DNA of 39,994 nucleotides from Anaeromyxobacter sp. PSR-1 (lineage in GTDB: Bacteria; Myxococcota; Myxococcia; Myxococcales; Anaeromyxobacteraceae). The stretch lies in contig NZ_BAZG01000024.1 in the NCBI RefSeq assembly GCF_000964525.1, forward strand, positions 1-39,994, read 5' to 3'. A model generated the notes under the pieces. The model searched no databases, was not told where the DNA came from, and was given only the letters and a program-made list of their open reading frames with translations. The translations under genes and the position numbers were made by a program. Numbering within the stretch: the stretch's first letter is position 1; the number at the start of each line of letters is the position of its first letter. Of this stretch, positions 31,861 to 39,280 are shown one piece after another.

Positions 31861-31925
31861 CCCCGATTATCTGCGGGTCCGGGCCCGCCGGCCACCCCGC
31901 CTGTACGTCGGGCCGACAATCGGGG
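31861..31925 (-). promoter_or_regulatory. Inverted repeat CCCCGATT / AATCGGGG with GATAAT box upstream of the histidine kinase
   Basis: CCCCGATT at 31861-31868 pairs with AATCGGGG at 31918-31925, and a related CCCCGATC stands at 31813-31820. On the minus strand the inner arm contains GATAAT (31866-31871), which fits a -10 box 54 nt before the ATG at 31811. The repeat could be an operator for the kinase operon or the divergent phosphoesterase gene; no factor is identified. Confidence 0.35.
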
Positions 31926-32041
31926 CGGCTCCTGTCCACGGACCCGACACGGCGGCGGCCGTGGAACGAGCCCATTCGCCTGCGGGGCGCGCGTTCGATG
32001 CCGCAGCGCGGCGGGGCACGGTCCTTGCGGTGTGGAGGGGC

Positions 32042-32851
32042 ATGTCCCTGTGGCCCCACCTCCTCGCGTCCGTCCGGAGCCCGCTCGGCGCGGTCGCGGC
32101 GCTGGCGGTGCTGGCGTCGGGGTGCCTCGAGTACAGCCCGTACGCGCTCCCCGAGAACAAGGGCCTGAACCGGAAGGCGGTGGGGGCGCTCCTCGCCACG
32201 CCGCCGGCGGAGCCGCTCCGCGTGGCCCTCCTCGGCGACACGCAGCTCGCGTTCGACGAGGCCGAGGACGCGGTCGGGCTCGTCAACGGCCTGGACGGCG
32301 TGTCGTTCGCGATCCAGCTCGGCGACTTCACCGACCTGGGCCTGCTCCGCGAGTACGAGCTGATGCACGACGTCTTCGCCCGGCTGCGGGTGCCGTGGCT
32401 GGTGGTGCTCGGCAACCACGACATGCTCGGCGGCGGCGACGCGATCTACGACCGGATGTTCGGCGCGCGGAACCTGGTGTTCACCTGGGGTCGCACCCGC
32501 TTCGTGCTGCTCGACACGAACGCGCGCGAGTACGGCTTCCCGGAGGACGTGCCGGACCTCGAGTGGCTCGACGCGCAGCTCGCGCCGGACGGCGCGCACG
32601 ACCGCGCGGTGGTGGTGGCGCACGTGCCGCCCTGGCACGAGGACTTCAACGCGGCGCTGCGCCAGCCGTACCTCGACCTGCTGGCCGCGCGCGGCGTGAC
32701 CGACTCGTTCTACGCGCACGTCCACCGGTACGGGGTGCGCGAGGAGTCCGGCGTGCGGCTCTGGACCGCCGACGCGCTCACCGGGCGGTCGATCCTGCTC
32801 CTCACGCTGCCGGCCGCGGGCGAGCCGCTGGTGGAGCAGGTGTCGTGGTGA
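32042..32851 (+). CDS. Calcineurin-like metallophosphoesterase lipoprotein
   Basis: The 269-residue protein starts with a lipoprotein signal sequence; the LASGC lipobox puts the modified cysteine near residue 27. The metallophosphoesterase motifs follow in order: LLGDTQL, QLGDFTDLG, VLGNHDMLGG, VVVAHVPPWH and FYAHVHRYG. The last reads AHVH where the family has GHxH, so the metal-ligand pair is kept and the glycine is replaced. It probably hydrolyses phosphoesters at the cell envelope. GGAGGGG precedes the ATG at 32042. It is divergent from the histidine kinase, and its last four bases GTGA start the next gene. Confidence 0.87.
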   Translation: MSLWPHLLASVRSPLGAVAALAVLASGCLEYSPYALPENKGLNRKAVGALLATPPAEPLRVALLGDTQLAFDEAEDAVGLVNGLDGVSFAIQLGDFTDLGLLREYELMHDVFARLRVPWLVVLGNHDMLGGGDAIYDRMFGARNLVFTWGRTRFVLLDTNAREYGFPEDVPDLEWLDAQLAPDGAHDRAVVVAHVPPWHEDFNAALRQPYLDLLAARGVTDSFYAHVHRYGVREESGVRLWTADALTGRSILLLTLPAAGEPLVEQVSW

Positions 32852-33486
32852 GGCCCGCCCGCGCCCTGGCGCTCCTCACGGCGCTCGCCGCCGCCGTCGC
32901 GCCCCCCGCGCCCGCGCGGGCCGAGGCCGAGCACGCCTCGCTCGACCGCGCCTACGAGCGCGACGAGGGCGGCGATCGCCACTGGCTGCTGCCGGACCAC
33001 CTCACCGCACAGTTCGCGGGCAACGTGGGCCTCCTCGCGGTGGGCGGCGGCCACGCCTGGCGCGACGACCACGTGCTCGGGGATCTCCTGTTCGGGTGGG
33101 TGCCGGAGTCGGTGGGCGGCACCGACATCTACCAGCTCTCGGCCAAGGTGACCTGGTCGCCCTGGATCGTCCGCCTCGGGCAGGGCTGGAAGGCGCGCCC
33201 GTTCACGGTCGGGCTCCAGGTGACCTACCTGCTCGGCGGCGACTACTTCATCGTCCAGCCCAGCCGGTACCCGAACGGCTATTACCCGGTCCCGACGGCG
33301 CTGCACCCCGGGTTGACGCTCGGGACCAGCCTCGCCGTCCCGAAGCGCTACCTGGACGTGCCGGTGTCGATCTACGTGGAGGGCGTGGCGCTCGGGCACA
33401 TGCTCCGGGTGTGGGCCGCCAACCCGCGGACCATCGGGCCCGCGGACGTGTTCAGCTTCACGGCGGGTGCACGCGTCCGGCTGTAG
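32848..33486 (+). CDS. Exported protein, probable outer-membrane beta-barrel
   Basis: The 212-residue product has a signal peptide ending near PAPARAEA (cleavage about residue 25). The rest alternates hydrophobic and polar residues, with aromatic-rich strands such as YLLGGDYFIVQ, RYPNGYYPVPTALHPG and YLDVPVSIYVEGVALGHMLR. It ends FSFTAGARVRL, with a terminal beta-signature-like LRL, suggesting an outer-membrane barrel. I do not recognise the family. The start GTG at 32848 overlaps the phosphoesterase stop (GTGA), so the two are translationally coupled and probably act together at the envelope. A strong hairpin follows at 33506. Confidence 0.72.
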   Translation: MRPARALALLTALAAAVAPPAPARAEAEHASLDRAYERDEGGDRHWLLPDHLTAQFAGNVGLLAVGGGHAWRDDHVLGDLLFGWVPESVGGTDIYQLSAKVTWSPWIVRLGQGWKARPFTVGLQVTYLLGGDYFIVQPSRYPNGYYPVPTALHPGLTLGTSLAVPKRYLDVPVSIYVEGVALGHMLRVWAANPRTIGPADVFSFTAGARVRL

Positions 33487-33505
33487 GGGCCCGGCGGGCG
33501 AGCGC

Positions 33506-33532
33506 CCGGGCGGCGCGCGTGCGCGCGCCCGG
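33506..33532 (+). terminator. GC-rich hairpin after the phosphoesterase/barrel operon
   Basis: CCGGGCG with CGCCCGG and an inner CGCGC/GCGCG form a 12-bp stem with one unpaired G and a tiny loop. It lies 20 nt after the 33486 stop and 74 nt before the next start. There is no T-run, so termination is a guess from position. Confidence 0.4.
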
Positions 33533-33606
33533 CGCGCGGCATCCCTCGCACAGGGCGGGCTTCCGGGCCGTTGCCGCACGGGCGGGCGAGCTTCATCTCG
33601 TCGGGC

Positions 33607-35373
33607 ATGGTTCGCCGCGGGATCCTGCTCGCGCTGCTCGCCTCCGCCGCCGCGGGGTGCAACGACTACAACTTCAGCCCGGTCGGCCACTGCCTGCTGC
33701 AGCCCGGCAGCGTGCGGGTGCAGCTCTCGAAGGTCTCGAGCGCCGACATCCTGTTCGTGGTGGACGACTCCCCGTCGATGGACCCGAAGCAGGACGGCCT
33801 CGCCGCCAGCTTCAAGGACTTCATCACGCGGATGGTCCAGGCCAACACGGCGCGCGCCGCCCGCGGCCTCGATCCGGTGGACTTCCGGATCGCGGTGACC
33901 ACCACGTCGGTGTTCTGGGCCGGGCCGAACGGCCGGTCGTGCGTGGCGGGGAGCGGCGGCAACCAGTGCTGCCGCACCTCGGCCTGCACCGACGTGGCCT
34001 CGTGCACGCCGGGCACCGCCGCGGGCTGCGGCGGCGGGCAGGTGTGCGTGACCACCCCGGTGCTCGACGCGGACGGGCTCCGCGTGACCGGCTCGAAGCA
34101 GCAGTGCTGCGCGCCCAGCGACTGCACCGCCGCCGGGGCCGGCTGCGCGCCCGGCGACGCCTGCACCACGCTGCAGACCGCCTACTCGAACCCGTTCCCG
34201 TCGTCGTCCTTCTGCACGCCCGGCTACGCGGTCGCCGGCGCCCCGTACCCCGGCGGCGCGCTCGTGTCCGCTCCCGGCAACCCGCGCATCCTCGAGTTCG
34301 CGAAGGAGCTCGACTGGGCCTCCTGGGGCACCGCGGCACAGGACGCGCGGCTGACGCAGCTCGTCCAGCAGTTCGCGCAGAACATCAAGGTCGGGAGCTG
34401 CGGCTCGGGCCAGGAGCAGGGGCTCGAGGCGGGGCGGCTCGCGCTGCAGAAGGCGCTCGCCGGCCAGCTCCCCGGCGTCGCGCCCGGCACGTTCCCGCGG
34501 GCAGGGGCGAAGCTGGTGGTGGTGTGGGTGGGCGACGAGGACGACTGCTCCAGCCCCGCCGCCGCGCCGGTGCCCATGGCGACCTCCACGCCGGGCGCGG
34601 ACGCGTGCGTCCTCGACAAGCACCAGCCGGCCGGCGCGCAGCGCGAGTTCCCGGTCTCCGACTACGCGTCGTTCTTCGCCTCGCTGGTGCGGGCCGACGG
34701 CCCCGCCGACCTGGGCGCGGCGTTCATCGTGTCGAGCGTGCGCTGCGCCGACGGCTCCTACGCGGCGGCCGACTCGTGCAGCGGCACCGCCTCCTGCCCG
34801 GTGGCGCCGCCGCTCACCTGCCACCCCGCCGCGCCCGCCTGCGGCGGCGCGTTCGCCGCCGGCGAGCGCTTCCTGCAGCTCGGCGACCAGCTCCGCGCGC
34901 GCGGCATCGGCGTGGTCGAGGGCACGGTGTGCGACGCCTACCCGCCGAGCACGTTCGGCCCGGTGCTCTCGGCCATCGCGGACCTGGCGCGCCCGCTCGA
35001 CGGCCTGCGCCTCCCCACGCTGCCCGCGGCCCGCGCGGTGACGAACCTCCGCATCGCCGACGCCTCGGGGACGACGCGCCGGACCTGCGCCTACGGCACC
35101 GACTGGTGCTTCGTCGCCTGCGACGACCCGAGCACCACCCCGGCCTGCCTCGCGGCCGGCACCTCGCAGTGCATCTCCATCGACCCGTCGGCGGCGTGCG
35201 TCGCGAACCCCGGCGAGACCTACGCGGCCGAGTACCTCGGCACCGTGCCCGCGGGCGGCTGCGCCAGCGCCGGCGAGTGCGCGCAGGCGCTGGGCGGCAA
35301 GGAGGCCGACTGGGCCTGCCACGTCGAGCCCGGCGCCTCGCGCGGCAGCTGCGCCTGCGCCGGCGGCGGGTAG
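33607..35373 (+). CDS. Cysteine-rich VWA-like lipoprotein
   Basis: The 588-residue protein has a lipoprotein signal (lipobox AAGC, Cys near residue 18). About residue 50 begins ILFVVDDSPSMDPKQDGL, a MIDAS-like DxSxS (Asp-Asp-Ser-Pro-Ser) of a von Willebrand type A fold. Helix SFKDFITRMV and strand FRIAVTTTSVF follow. A cysteine-rich insertion (about 115-200) contains GNQCCRTSACTD and GCGGGQVC, and the C-terminal part has many paired cysteines to the end. WVGDEDDCSSP near 310 fits the later strand of a VWA. Similar large exported VWA lipoproteins are common in myxobacteria and are likely surface proteins that bind other proteins or metals. Binding partner unknown. The ATG at 33607 is 120 nt after the previous gene and has no strong ribosome site. 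Confidence 0.82.
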   Translation: MVRRGILLALLASAAAGCNDYNFSPVGHCLLQPGSVRVQLSKVSSADILFVVDDSPSMDPKQDGLAASFKDFITRMVQANTARAARGLDPVDFRIAVTTTSVFWAGPNGRSCVAGSGGNQCCRTSACTDVASCTPGTAAGCGGGQVCVTTPVLDADGLRVTGSKQQCCAPSDCTAAGAGCAPGDACTTLQTAYSNPFPSSSFCTPGYAVAGAPYPGGALVSAPGNPRILEFAKELDWASWGTAAQDARLTQLVQQFAQNIKVGSCGSGQEQGLEAGRLALQKALAGQLPGVAPGTFPRAGAKLVVVWVGDEDDCSSPAAAPVPMATSTPGADACVLDKHQPAGAQREFPVSDYASFFASLVRADGPADLGAAFIVSSVRCADGSYAAADSCSGTASCPVAPPLTCHPAAPACGGAFAAGERFLQLGDQLRARGIGVVEGTVCDAYPPSTFGPVLSAIADLARPLDGLRLPTLPAARAVTNLRIADASGTTRRTCAYGTDWCFVACDDPSTTPACLAAGTSQCISIDPSAACVANPGETYAAEYLGTVPAGGCASAGECAQALGGKEADWACHVEPGASRGSCACAGGG

Positions 35374-35397
35374 GGCGCCCTTCAGGTCGACCCGCTC

Positions 35398-35440
35398 ACC
35401 CTGAGCCCGTCGAAGGGTCGCCCCGAGCCTGTCGAGGGGC
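35398..35440 (+). repeat. Two tandem palindromic repeat units
   Basis: ACCCTGAGCCCGTCGAAGGG and then CCCCGAGCCTGTCGAGGGGC are two degenerate copies of one short palindromic unit (CCCTGAGCCTGTCGAAGGG type). Each can form a small hairpin with CCC/GGG arms. Such units are known as dispersed intergenic repeats in many GC-rich proteobacteria. They lie between the convergent VWA-like and pdxH genes and may also end transcription. Confidence 0.75.
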
Positions 35441-35454
35441 GGGCGGATGGCGCG

Positions 35455-36051
35455 CTAGGGCTGCAGCGCGCCCACCTCCCAGCCGTCGCCCCGCCGCACG
35501 TAGACGGTGCGGTGGTGCAGCCGGCCCGGCCCCGAGCGCCAGAACTCGATCCGCTCGGGCGCGACGAGGTAGCCGCCCCAGAACGGCGGGCGCGGGATCT
35601 CCTCACCCGGGAAGCGCGCCTCCACCTCGCGGACCGCCGCCTCCAGCTCGGCGCGGTCGCCGAGCGGCGCGCTCTGCCTCGACGCCCAGGCGCCCACGCG
35701 GCTCTCCCGCGGCCGGCTGCGGAAGTACGCGTCGGCCTCGGCGTCGGGGAGCGGCGTGACCGCGCCCTCGACGCGCACCTGCTCCTCCAGCGCCGGCCAG
35801 TGGAAGCAGAGCGCGGCGCGCGGGTTCGCGGCGAGGTCGCGCGCCTTGCGGCTCTCGCGGTTGGTGAAGAACGGGAAGCCGCGCGCGTCGGCGGACTTCA
35901 CCAGCACCATCCGCACCGAGGGCGCGCCGCGCGCGTCGGCGGTGGCGAGCGCGGCGGCGGTGGCGTCGTGCGGGGAGGCGGCCGCGGCACGGGCGAGCGC
36001 GTCGAGGAAGCGGGCGATGGGGTCGGGGGCGGCGCTCGGCGGGAGGGGCAT
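35455..36051 (-). CDS. pdxH: Pyridoxamine 5'-phosphate oxidase
   Basis: The 198-residue protein is close to the usual PdxH length. It makes pyridoxal 5'-phosphate with an FMN cofactor. Family motifs are VRMVLVKSADARGFPFFTN, SRKARDLAANPRAALCFHW, RPRESRVGAWASRQS for substrate and FMN contact, and PRPPFWGGYLVAPERIEFW. The C-terminal HHRTVYVRRGDGWEVGALQP is the conserved end. I chose ATG 36051 because the sequence upstream (to 36165) is low-complexity and lacks homology signs. It is divergent from the YceI gene; the 193-nt gap shows no clear promoter box. Confidence 0.92.
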   Translation of the reverse strand: MPLPPSAAPDPIARFLDALARAAAASPHDATAAALATADARGAPSVRMVLVKSADARGFPFFTNRESRKARDLAANPRAALCFHWPALEEQVRVEGAVTPLPDAEADAYFRSRPRESRVGAWASRQSAPLGDRAELEAAVREVEARFPGEEIPRPPFWGGYLVAPERIEFWRSGPGRLHHRTVYVRRGDGWEVGALQP

Positions 36052-36244
36052 GCCCGCGTTCTTGCCGCCCCCGCGCGCGATTTCAAGCGGCGCGCGCGGC
36101 GCGGCGGCGCCGGAGCAGCGTTCCAATCGGGCAACAGACAGGTGCAGGAGAACACGGTGCGCCACGACAGGAACGATGCCAGATCAGGCGGCGATCGGAC
36201 GGGCGCCGATGCGCCCGCTGAACCGAAAGGAACCGGAACCCATC

Positions 36245-36844
36245 ATGAAGAAGCTCCTGACCGCCGCCCTCGCCCTCGTCCCCGCGCTCGCCCTCGCGGC
36301 GCCCAGCACCTGGACCATCGAGCCGTCCCACTCCAGCGCGGGCTTCGCGGTGAAGCACCTCGTCATCTCCACCGTGCGCGGCGCGTTCACCAAGGTGTCC
36401 GGCGCCGTCGTGCTGGACGAGGCGAACGTGACGCGGTCCACCGTCGAGGCCGCCATCGACGTGAACAGCATCGACACCCGGGTGCCGGATCGCGACACGC
36501 ACCTCAAGTCGCCCGACTTCTTCGACGTCGCGAAGTACCCGACCATCACCTTCAGGTCCACCAAGGTCGCGAAGGCCGGCAAGGACGGCCTGAAGGTCAC
36601 CGGCGACCTCACCATGCACGGCGTGACCCGCCCGGTGACGCTCGACGTGACCGCGTCGCCCGAGGTGAAGGGGCTGTACGGCGAGACGCGCCGCGGCTAC
36701 ACGGCGACCACCCGCGTCGACCGCAAGGACTTCGGGCTGGTGTGGAACAAGATGGTCGAGGCGGGCCCCGCCGTCGGCGACCAGGTCACCATCACGCTCG
36801 ACCTCGAGGTCGTGAAGGATCAGCCGAAGACGGCGTCGAAGTAG
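36245..36844 (+). CDS. YceI-family periplasmic lipid-binding-type protein
   Basis: The 199-residue protein has a cleavable signal peptide (MKKLLTAALALVPALALA, cut near 19). The mature part is one YceI domain: WTIEPSHSSAGFAVKHLVIS, GAVVLDEANVTRSTVEAAID, SPDFFDVAKYPTITFRST, GDLTMHGVTRPVTLDV and DFGLVWNKMVEAGP. The fold is a lipocalin-like barrel that holds an isoprenoid or similar lipid. The ATG follows AGGAA at the usual distance. A strong hairpin after the stop separates it from the convergent hibernation-factor gene. The partner or ligand cannot be told from sequence. Confidence 0.94.
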   Translation: MKKLLTAALALVPALALAAPSTWTIEPSHSSAGFAVKHLVISTVRGAFTKVSGAVVLDEANVTRSTVEAAIDVNSIDTRVPDRDTHLKSPDFFDVAKYPTITFRSTKVAKAGKDGLKVTGDLTMHGVTRPVTLDVTASPEVKGLYGETRRGYTATTRVDRKDFGLVWNKMVEAGPAVGDQVTITLDLEVVKDQPKTASK

Positions 36845-36868
36845 CTCCTCGCTGCACGATCGCCGTCG

Positions 36869-36901
36869 CCGGGCCGGCTCGCCACGCGCGGGCCGGCCCG
36901 G
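36869..36901 (+). terminator. Strong GC-rich hairpin between convergent genes
   Basis: CCGGGCCGGC (36869-36878) and GCCGGCCCGG (36892-36901) form a perfect 10-bp stem with a 13-nt loop, 24 nt after the YceI stop and followed by a short TTT. The position 31 nt beyond the end of the convergent gene suits a bidirectional terminator. Confidence 0.65.
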
Positions 36902-36931
36902 TGCCTTTCGGCGTTCGCGATCGCGCGCCGG

Positions 36932-37519
36932 TCAGCGCTGTGCCGGCGCCGCGGGCGCCGCGGCCCGCCGCCGGAGCGGCGCGACCGTGCTCGCCTGCGG
37001 CCCCTCGTCGCCCGGCTCCTCCACGAAGCGCACCGGGCTGCCGATCTCCAGCCGCTCGAAGCCGCCGCGCAGCACGCTGCGCGCGTCGAAGTAGATCTCG
37101 CGGTCGTCCGGCGTCCGCAGGAACCCGAAGCCCTCGCCGTGGAAGATCCGCGCGACCACCCCGTGCGGCGGCGCCTCGTGCGCCTTCACGCGGCCGTCCA
37201 TGCGCCGCTGCCGGTCCTCGAGCTGGCGCCGCACGTCCCGGAACGCCGCGTTCAGCGCCGCGTACAGGTCGGCGCGGTCGCGGCTCTTCGGCGGCGCGCG
37301 GCCGACCACGGCGCGCCCGCCCGGGAACCTCAGCTCGATGCGGACCCGGTACTGGGCGCCGGCGTTCCGGTGGTGCCGGCTCGGCGCCTCCAGCGCGACC
37401 GTGCACCCGGTGATGCGCCCGTGGAATCGCTCGAGCCGCCGCACCGCCTCGCGCACGCGCTCGGCCAGCGGCTCGGAGGGCTCCACGTGAATCCACGCCA
37501 GCTGGAGCGGGGTCTCCAT
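36932..37519 (-). CDS. Ribosome hibernation factor (HPF/RaiA)-like protein fused to a cold-shock domain
   Basis: The 195-residue protein has two parts. Residues about 3-110 match the HPF/RaiA (sigma-54 modulation/S30AE) fold: LAWIHVEPSEPLAERVREAV, ERFHGRITGCTVALEAP, and DLYAALNAAFRDVRRQLEDR. Residues about 120-180 are a cold-shock domain, HGVVARIFHGEGFGFLRTPD with the RNP1 core GFGFL, then REIYFDARSV. A Pro/Ala-rich tail ends the protein. HPF proteins sit on idle ribosomes; the CSD binds single-stranded RNA. The ATG at 37519 follows GGAGGT and is preferred over the ATG at 37531. A 9-bp inverted repeat and a -10-like TACGAT lie just upstream. This domain pair is known in proteobacteria. Confidence 0.88.
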   Translation of the reverse strand: METPLQLAWIHVEPSEPLAERVREAVRRLERFHGRITGCTVALEAPSRHHRNAGAQYRVRIELRFPGGRAVVGRAPPKSRDRADLYAALNAAFRDVRRQLEDRQRRMDGRVKAHEAPPHGVVARIFHGEGFGFLRTPDDREIYFDARSVLRGGFERLEIGSPVRFVEEPGDEGPQASTVAPLRRRAAAPAAPAQR

Positions 37520-37535
37520 GGTCACCTCCATCGCG

Positions 37536-37562
37536 ATCGTACGCGCGCCCCCCGGCGCGCGT
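37536..37562 (-). promoter_or_regulatory. -10-like TACGAT with adjoining 9-bp inverted repeat
   Basis: ACGCGCGCC (37541-37549) and GGCGCGCGT (37554-37562) form a perfect 9-bp inverted repeat with four C between. On the minus strand it ends in the first bases of TACGAT (37536-37541), 16 nt before the ATG at 37519, so it covers the -10/-35 spacer. Either an operator or a GC-rich coincidence; the very short leader is a caution. Confidence 0.4.
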
Positions 37563-37731
37563 CGGGGTCCTTCGGGGAGCCGATCGCGGGCGGCGCGCAC
37601 GCGGCCGGCCGGGCGTGCGCCCGCTCCCCCGTCCGCGTGCGCGCGGCGTCGCAACCCAAGTGCGCGCGGCGCGGCCGCCGCGGCCCGGGCCGCCCCGTGG
37701 GCATGCTGGGGGGCGCCGGAAGGAGGACGCC

Positions 37732-38214
37732 ATGGAGCTCGCCGCGGTCCGGCTCGAGAAGCCGGAGGACGTGAACGTGGTGGTGGGCCAGGCCCACTTC
37801 ATCAAGACCGTCGAGGACCTGCACGAGGTGCTGGCGCAGAGCGCGCCGGCGCTGCGCTTCGGGATCGCGTTCTGCGAGGCGTCAGGGCCGCGGCTGGTGC
37901 GGCGGTCCGGGAACGCGCCGGACCTGGTGGACCTCGCCGTCCGGAACGCGCAGGCGATCGGCGCCGGCCACGCGTTCGTGGTGCTGCTGCGCGAGGGGTT
38001 CCCGGTGAGCGTCCTCAACGCGCTGAAGGCGGTGCCGGAGGTGTGCACCGTCTTCTGCGCGACCGCGAACGACGTCGAGGTGCTGGTGGCGCAGACCGCG
38101 ACCGGGCGCGGGATCGTGGGGGTGGTGGACGGCGGCGCGCCGCTTGGCGTGGAGGGCGAGGCCGACGTCGCCGAGCGGAAGGCGCTGCTGCGGCGCTTCG
38201 GCTACAAGCTCTGA
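37732..38214 (+). CDS. Adenosine-specific kinase-family protein (PF04008 type)
   Basis: The 160-residue protein matches the small family named after an archaeal adenosine-specific kinase: VVVGQAHFIKTVEDLHEVLA, LRFGIAFCEASGPRLVR, AGHAFVVLLREGFPVSVLNA, EVCTVFCATANDVEVLVA and GRGIVGVVDGGAPLGVEGEA. The length is normal for the family. The enzyme class was inferred from structure of archaeal relatives; activity here is not proven. GGAAGGAGG precedes the ATG at 37732. It is divergent from the hibernation-factor gene; both fit a response to energy status, which is inference. The 212-nt gap holds the inverted repeat described at 37541 and no further box. Confidence 0.87.
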   Translation: MELAAVRLEKPEDVNVVVGQAHFIKTVEDLHEVLAQSAPALRFGIAFCEASGPRLVRRSGNAPDLVDLAVRNAQAIGAGHAFVVLLREGFPVSVLNALKAVPEVCTVFCATANDVEVLVAQTATGRGIVGVVDGGAPLGVEGEADVAERKALLRRFGYKL

Positions 38215-38278
38215 GCCGCGGGGCGGGCCCCCGCCTCGCCGGTGGCGCGCGCGGCACGGGTCGAGGTATCGGATCCGC

Positions 38279-39280
38279 ATGCCCGACGCCACCGTGCCCC
38301 GCGTCCTCATCCGCGCCAGCGAGCGCGGCCCCGCCCACACCGCCGGTCACCCGTACAACCCGCGCGCCGAGGTGCACGGCTGGATGCTCTCGCGCGCCGC
38401 CGGGCTGGGGCGCGTGGCGGTGAACCTCGCCTTCCTCGAGCCCGGCAAGGAGAGCGCCGTCTACCACCTGCACCACCGCGAGGAGGAGTGGGCGTACGTG
38501 CTCGAGGGGCAGGGCGTGGTCGAGCTGGACGGGACCGACCACCCGATCGCCGCGGGCGACTTCGTCGCGTTCCCGCCCGGCGTGGCGCACCAGGTCCGCA
38601 ACGGCTCCGCCGGCGCGCGCCTGTGGCTGCTCGAGGGCGGCGAGGTGATCCCGGACGTGGAGGTGGCCGACTTCCCGAAGCTCGGGCGGCGCCTGGTCCG
38701 CACCGGGACGCGCCATGCGGTCTACCCGCTCGACGCCGAGGTGCCGTTCCTGCCCCCCGGCGTCGAGCCGCCGCGGGAGCTGTTCGGGCTGCCGCCGCCC
38801 GCCCCGCGGCCCCGCTTGCTCGTCCGCGTCGCCGAGCGCGGCGAGGCGCGGCCGTACTCGCACCCCCAGAACCCGCGGTCCGAGGTCCGCCTCCAGTGGC
38901 TCTCGCGCCCCGCGCTGAAGCGCATCTCGGCCGGGATCGCCGCCGTGCCGGCCGGGCGGGACTCGTTCGTCCGGCACGTTCACCGCCATGACGGGGAGTG
39001 GATGTACGTGCTCTCCGGCCGCGGCGTCGCGCTCCTCGGCGATCGCGAGGAGCCCATCGGCCCCGGCGACTTCCTGGGCTTCCCGCCCGGCGGCGAGCCG
39101 CACAATGTCCGCGCCGCGGCCGACGCCGAGCTGGTGTACCTGCAGGGCGGCGACGCCTGGTCGCGCGAGACGCTCGAGATCGTGGACATGCCCGAGCTCG
39201 GCCTGCGCAAGACGTTCGTGGGCACGCGCAGCGCCATGACCTTCCCGGTCGACGCCGCGCTGGAGGGAAAGGGGGCCTAG
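38279..39280 (+). CDS. Tandem-duplicated cupin-domain protein
   Basis: The 333-residue protein is two homologous halves, about 5-165 and 178-333. Each starts with RxxERG..HP.NPR.EV, then carries a cupin barrel: YHLHHREEEWAYVLEGQGVV with GDFVAFPPGVAHQ in the first, and RHVHRHDGEWMYVLSGRGVA with GDFLGFPPGGEPH in the second. Both halves keep histidines and a glutamate able to hold a metal. It therefore arose by internal duplication and may be a bicupin dioxygenase, isomerase or a binding protein; the reaction is unknown. The ATG at 38279 is 64 nt after the adenosine-kinase-like gene. The last four bases overlap the convergent rhodanese gene. Confidence 0.87.
   Translation: MPDATVPRVLIRASERGPAHTAGHPYNPRAEVHGWMLSRAAGLGRVAVNLAFLEPGKESAVYHLHHREEEWAYVLEGQGVVELDGTDHPIAAGDFVAFPPGVAHQVRNGSAGARLWLLEGGEVIPDVEVADFPKLGRRLVRTGTRHAVYPLDAEVPFLPPGVEPPRELFGLPPPAPRPRLLVRVAERGEARPYSHPQNPRSEVRLQWLSRPALKRISAGIAAVPAGRDSFVRHVHRHDGEWMYVLSGRGVALLGDREEPIGPGDFLGFPPGGEPHNVRAAADAELVYLQGGDAWSRETLEIVDMPELGLRKTFVGTRSAMTFPVDAALEGKGA

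Noticed and set aside
32014-32028. Sigma-54-like box GGGCACG-N4-TTGC before the phosphoesterase gene
   Set aside because: Although close to TGGCACG-N4-TTGC and near an NtrC-type gene, it would put the transcription start at about 32040, inside or after the GGAGGGG ribosome site and 2 nt before the ATG. It is probably a chance match unless the start is misplaced.
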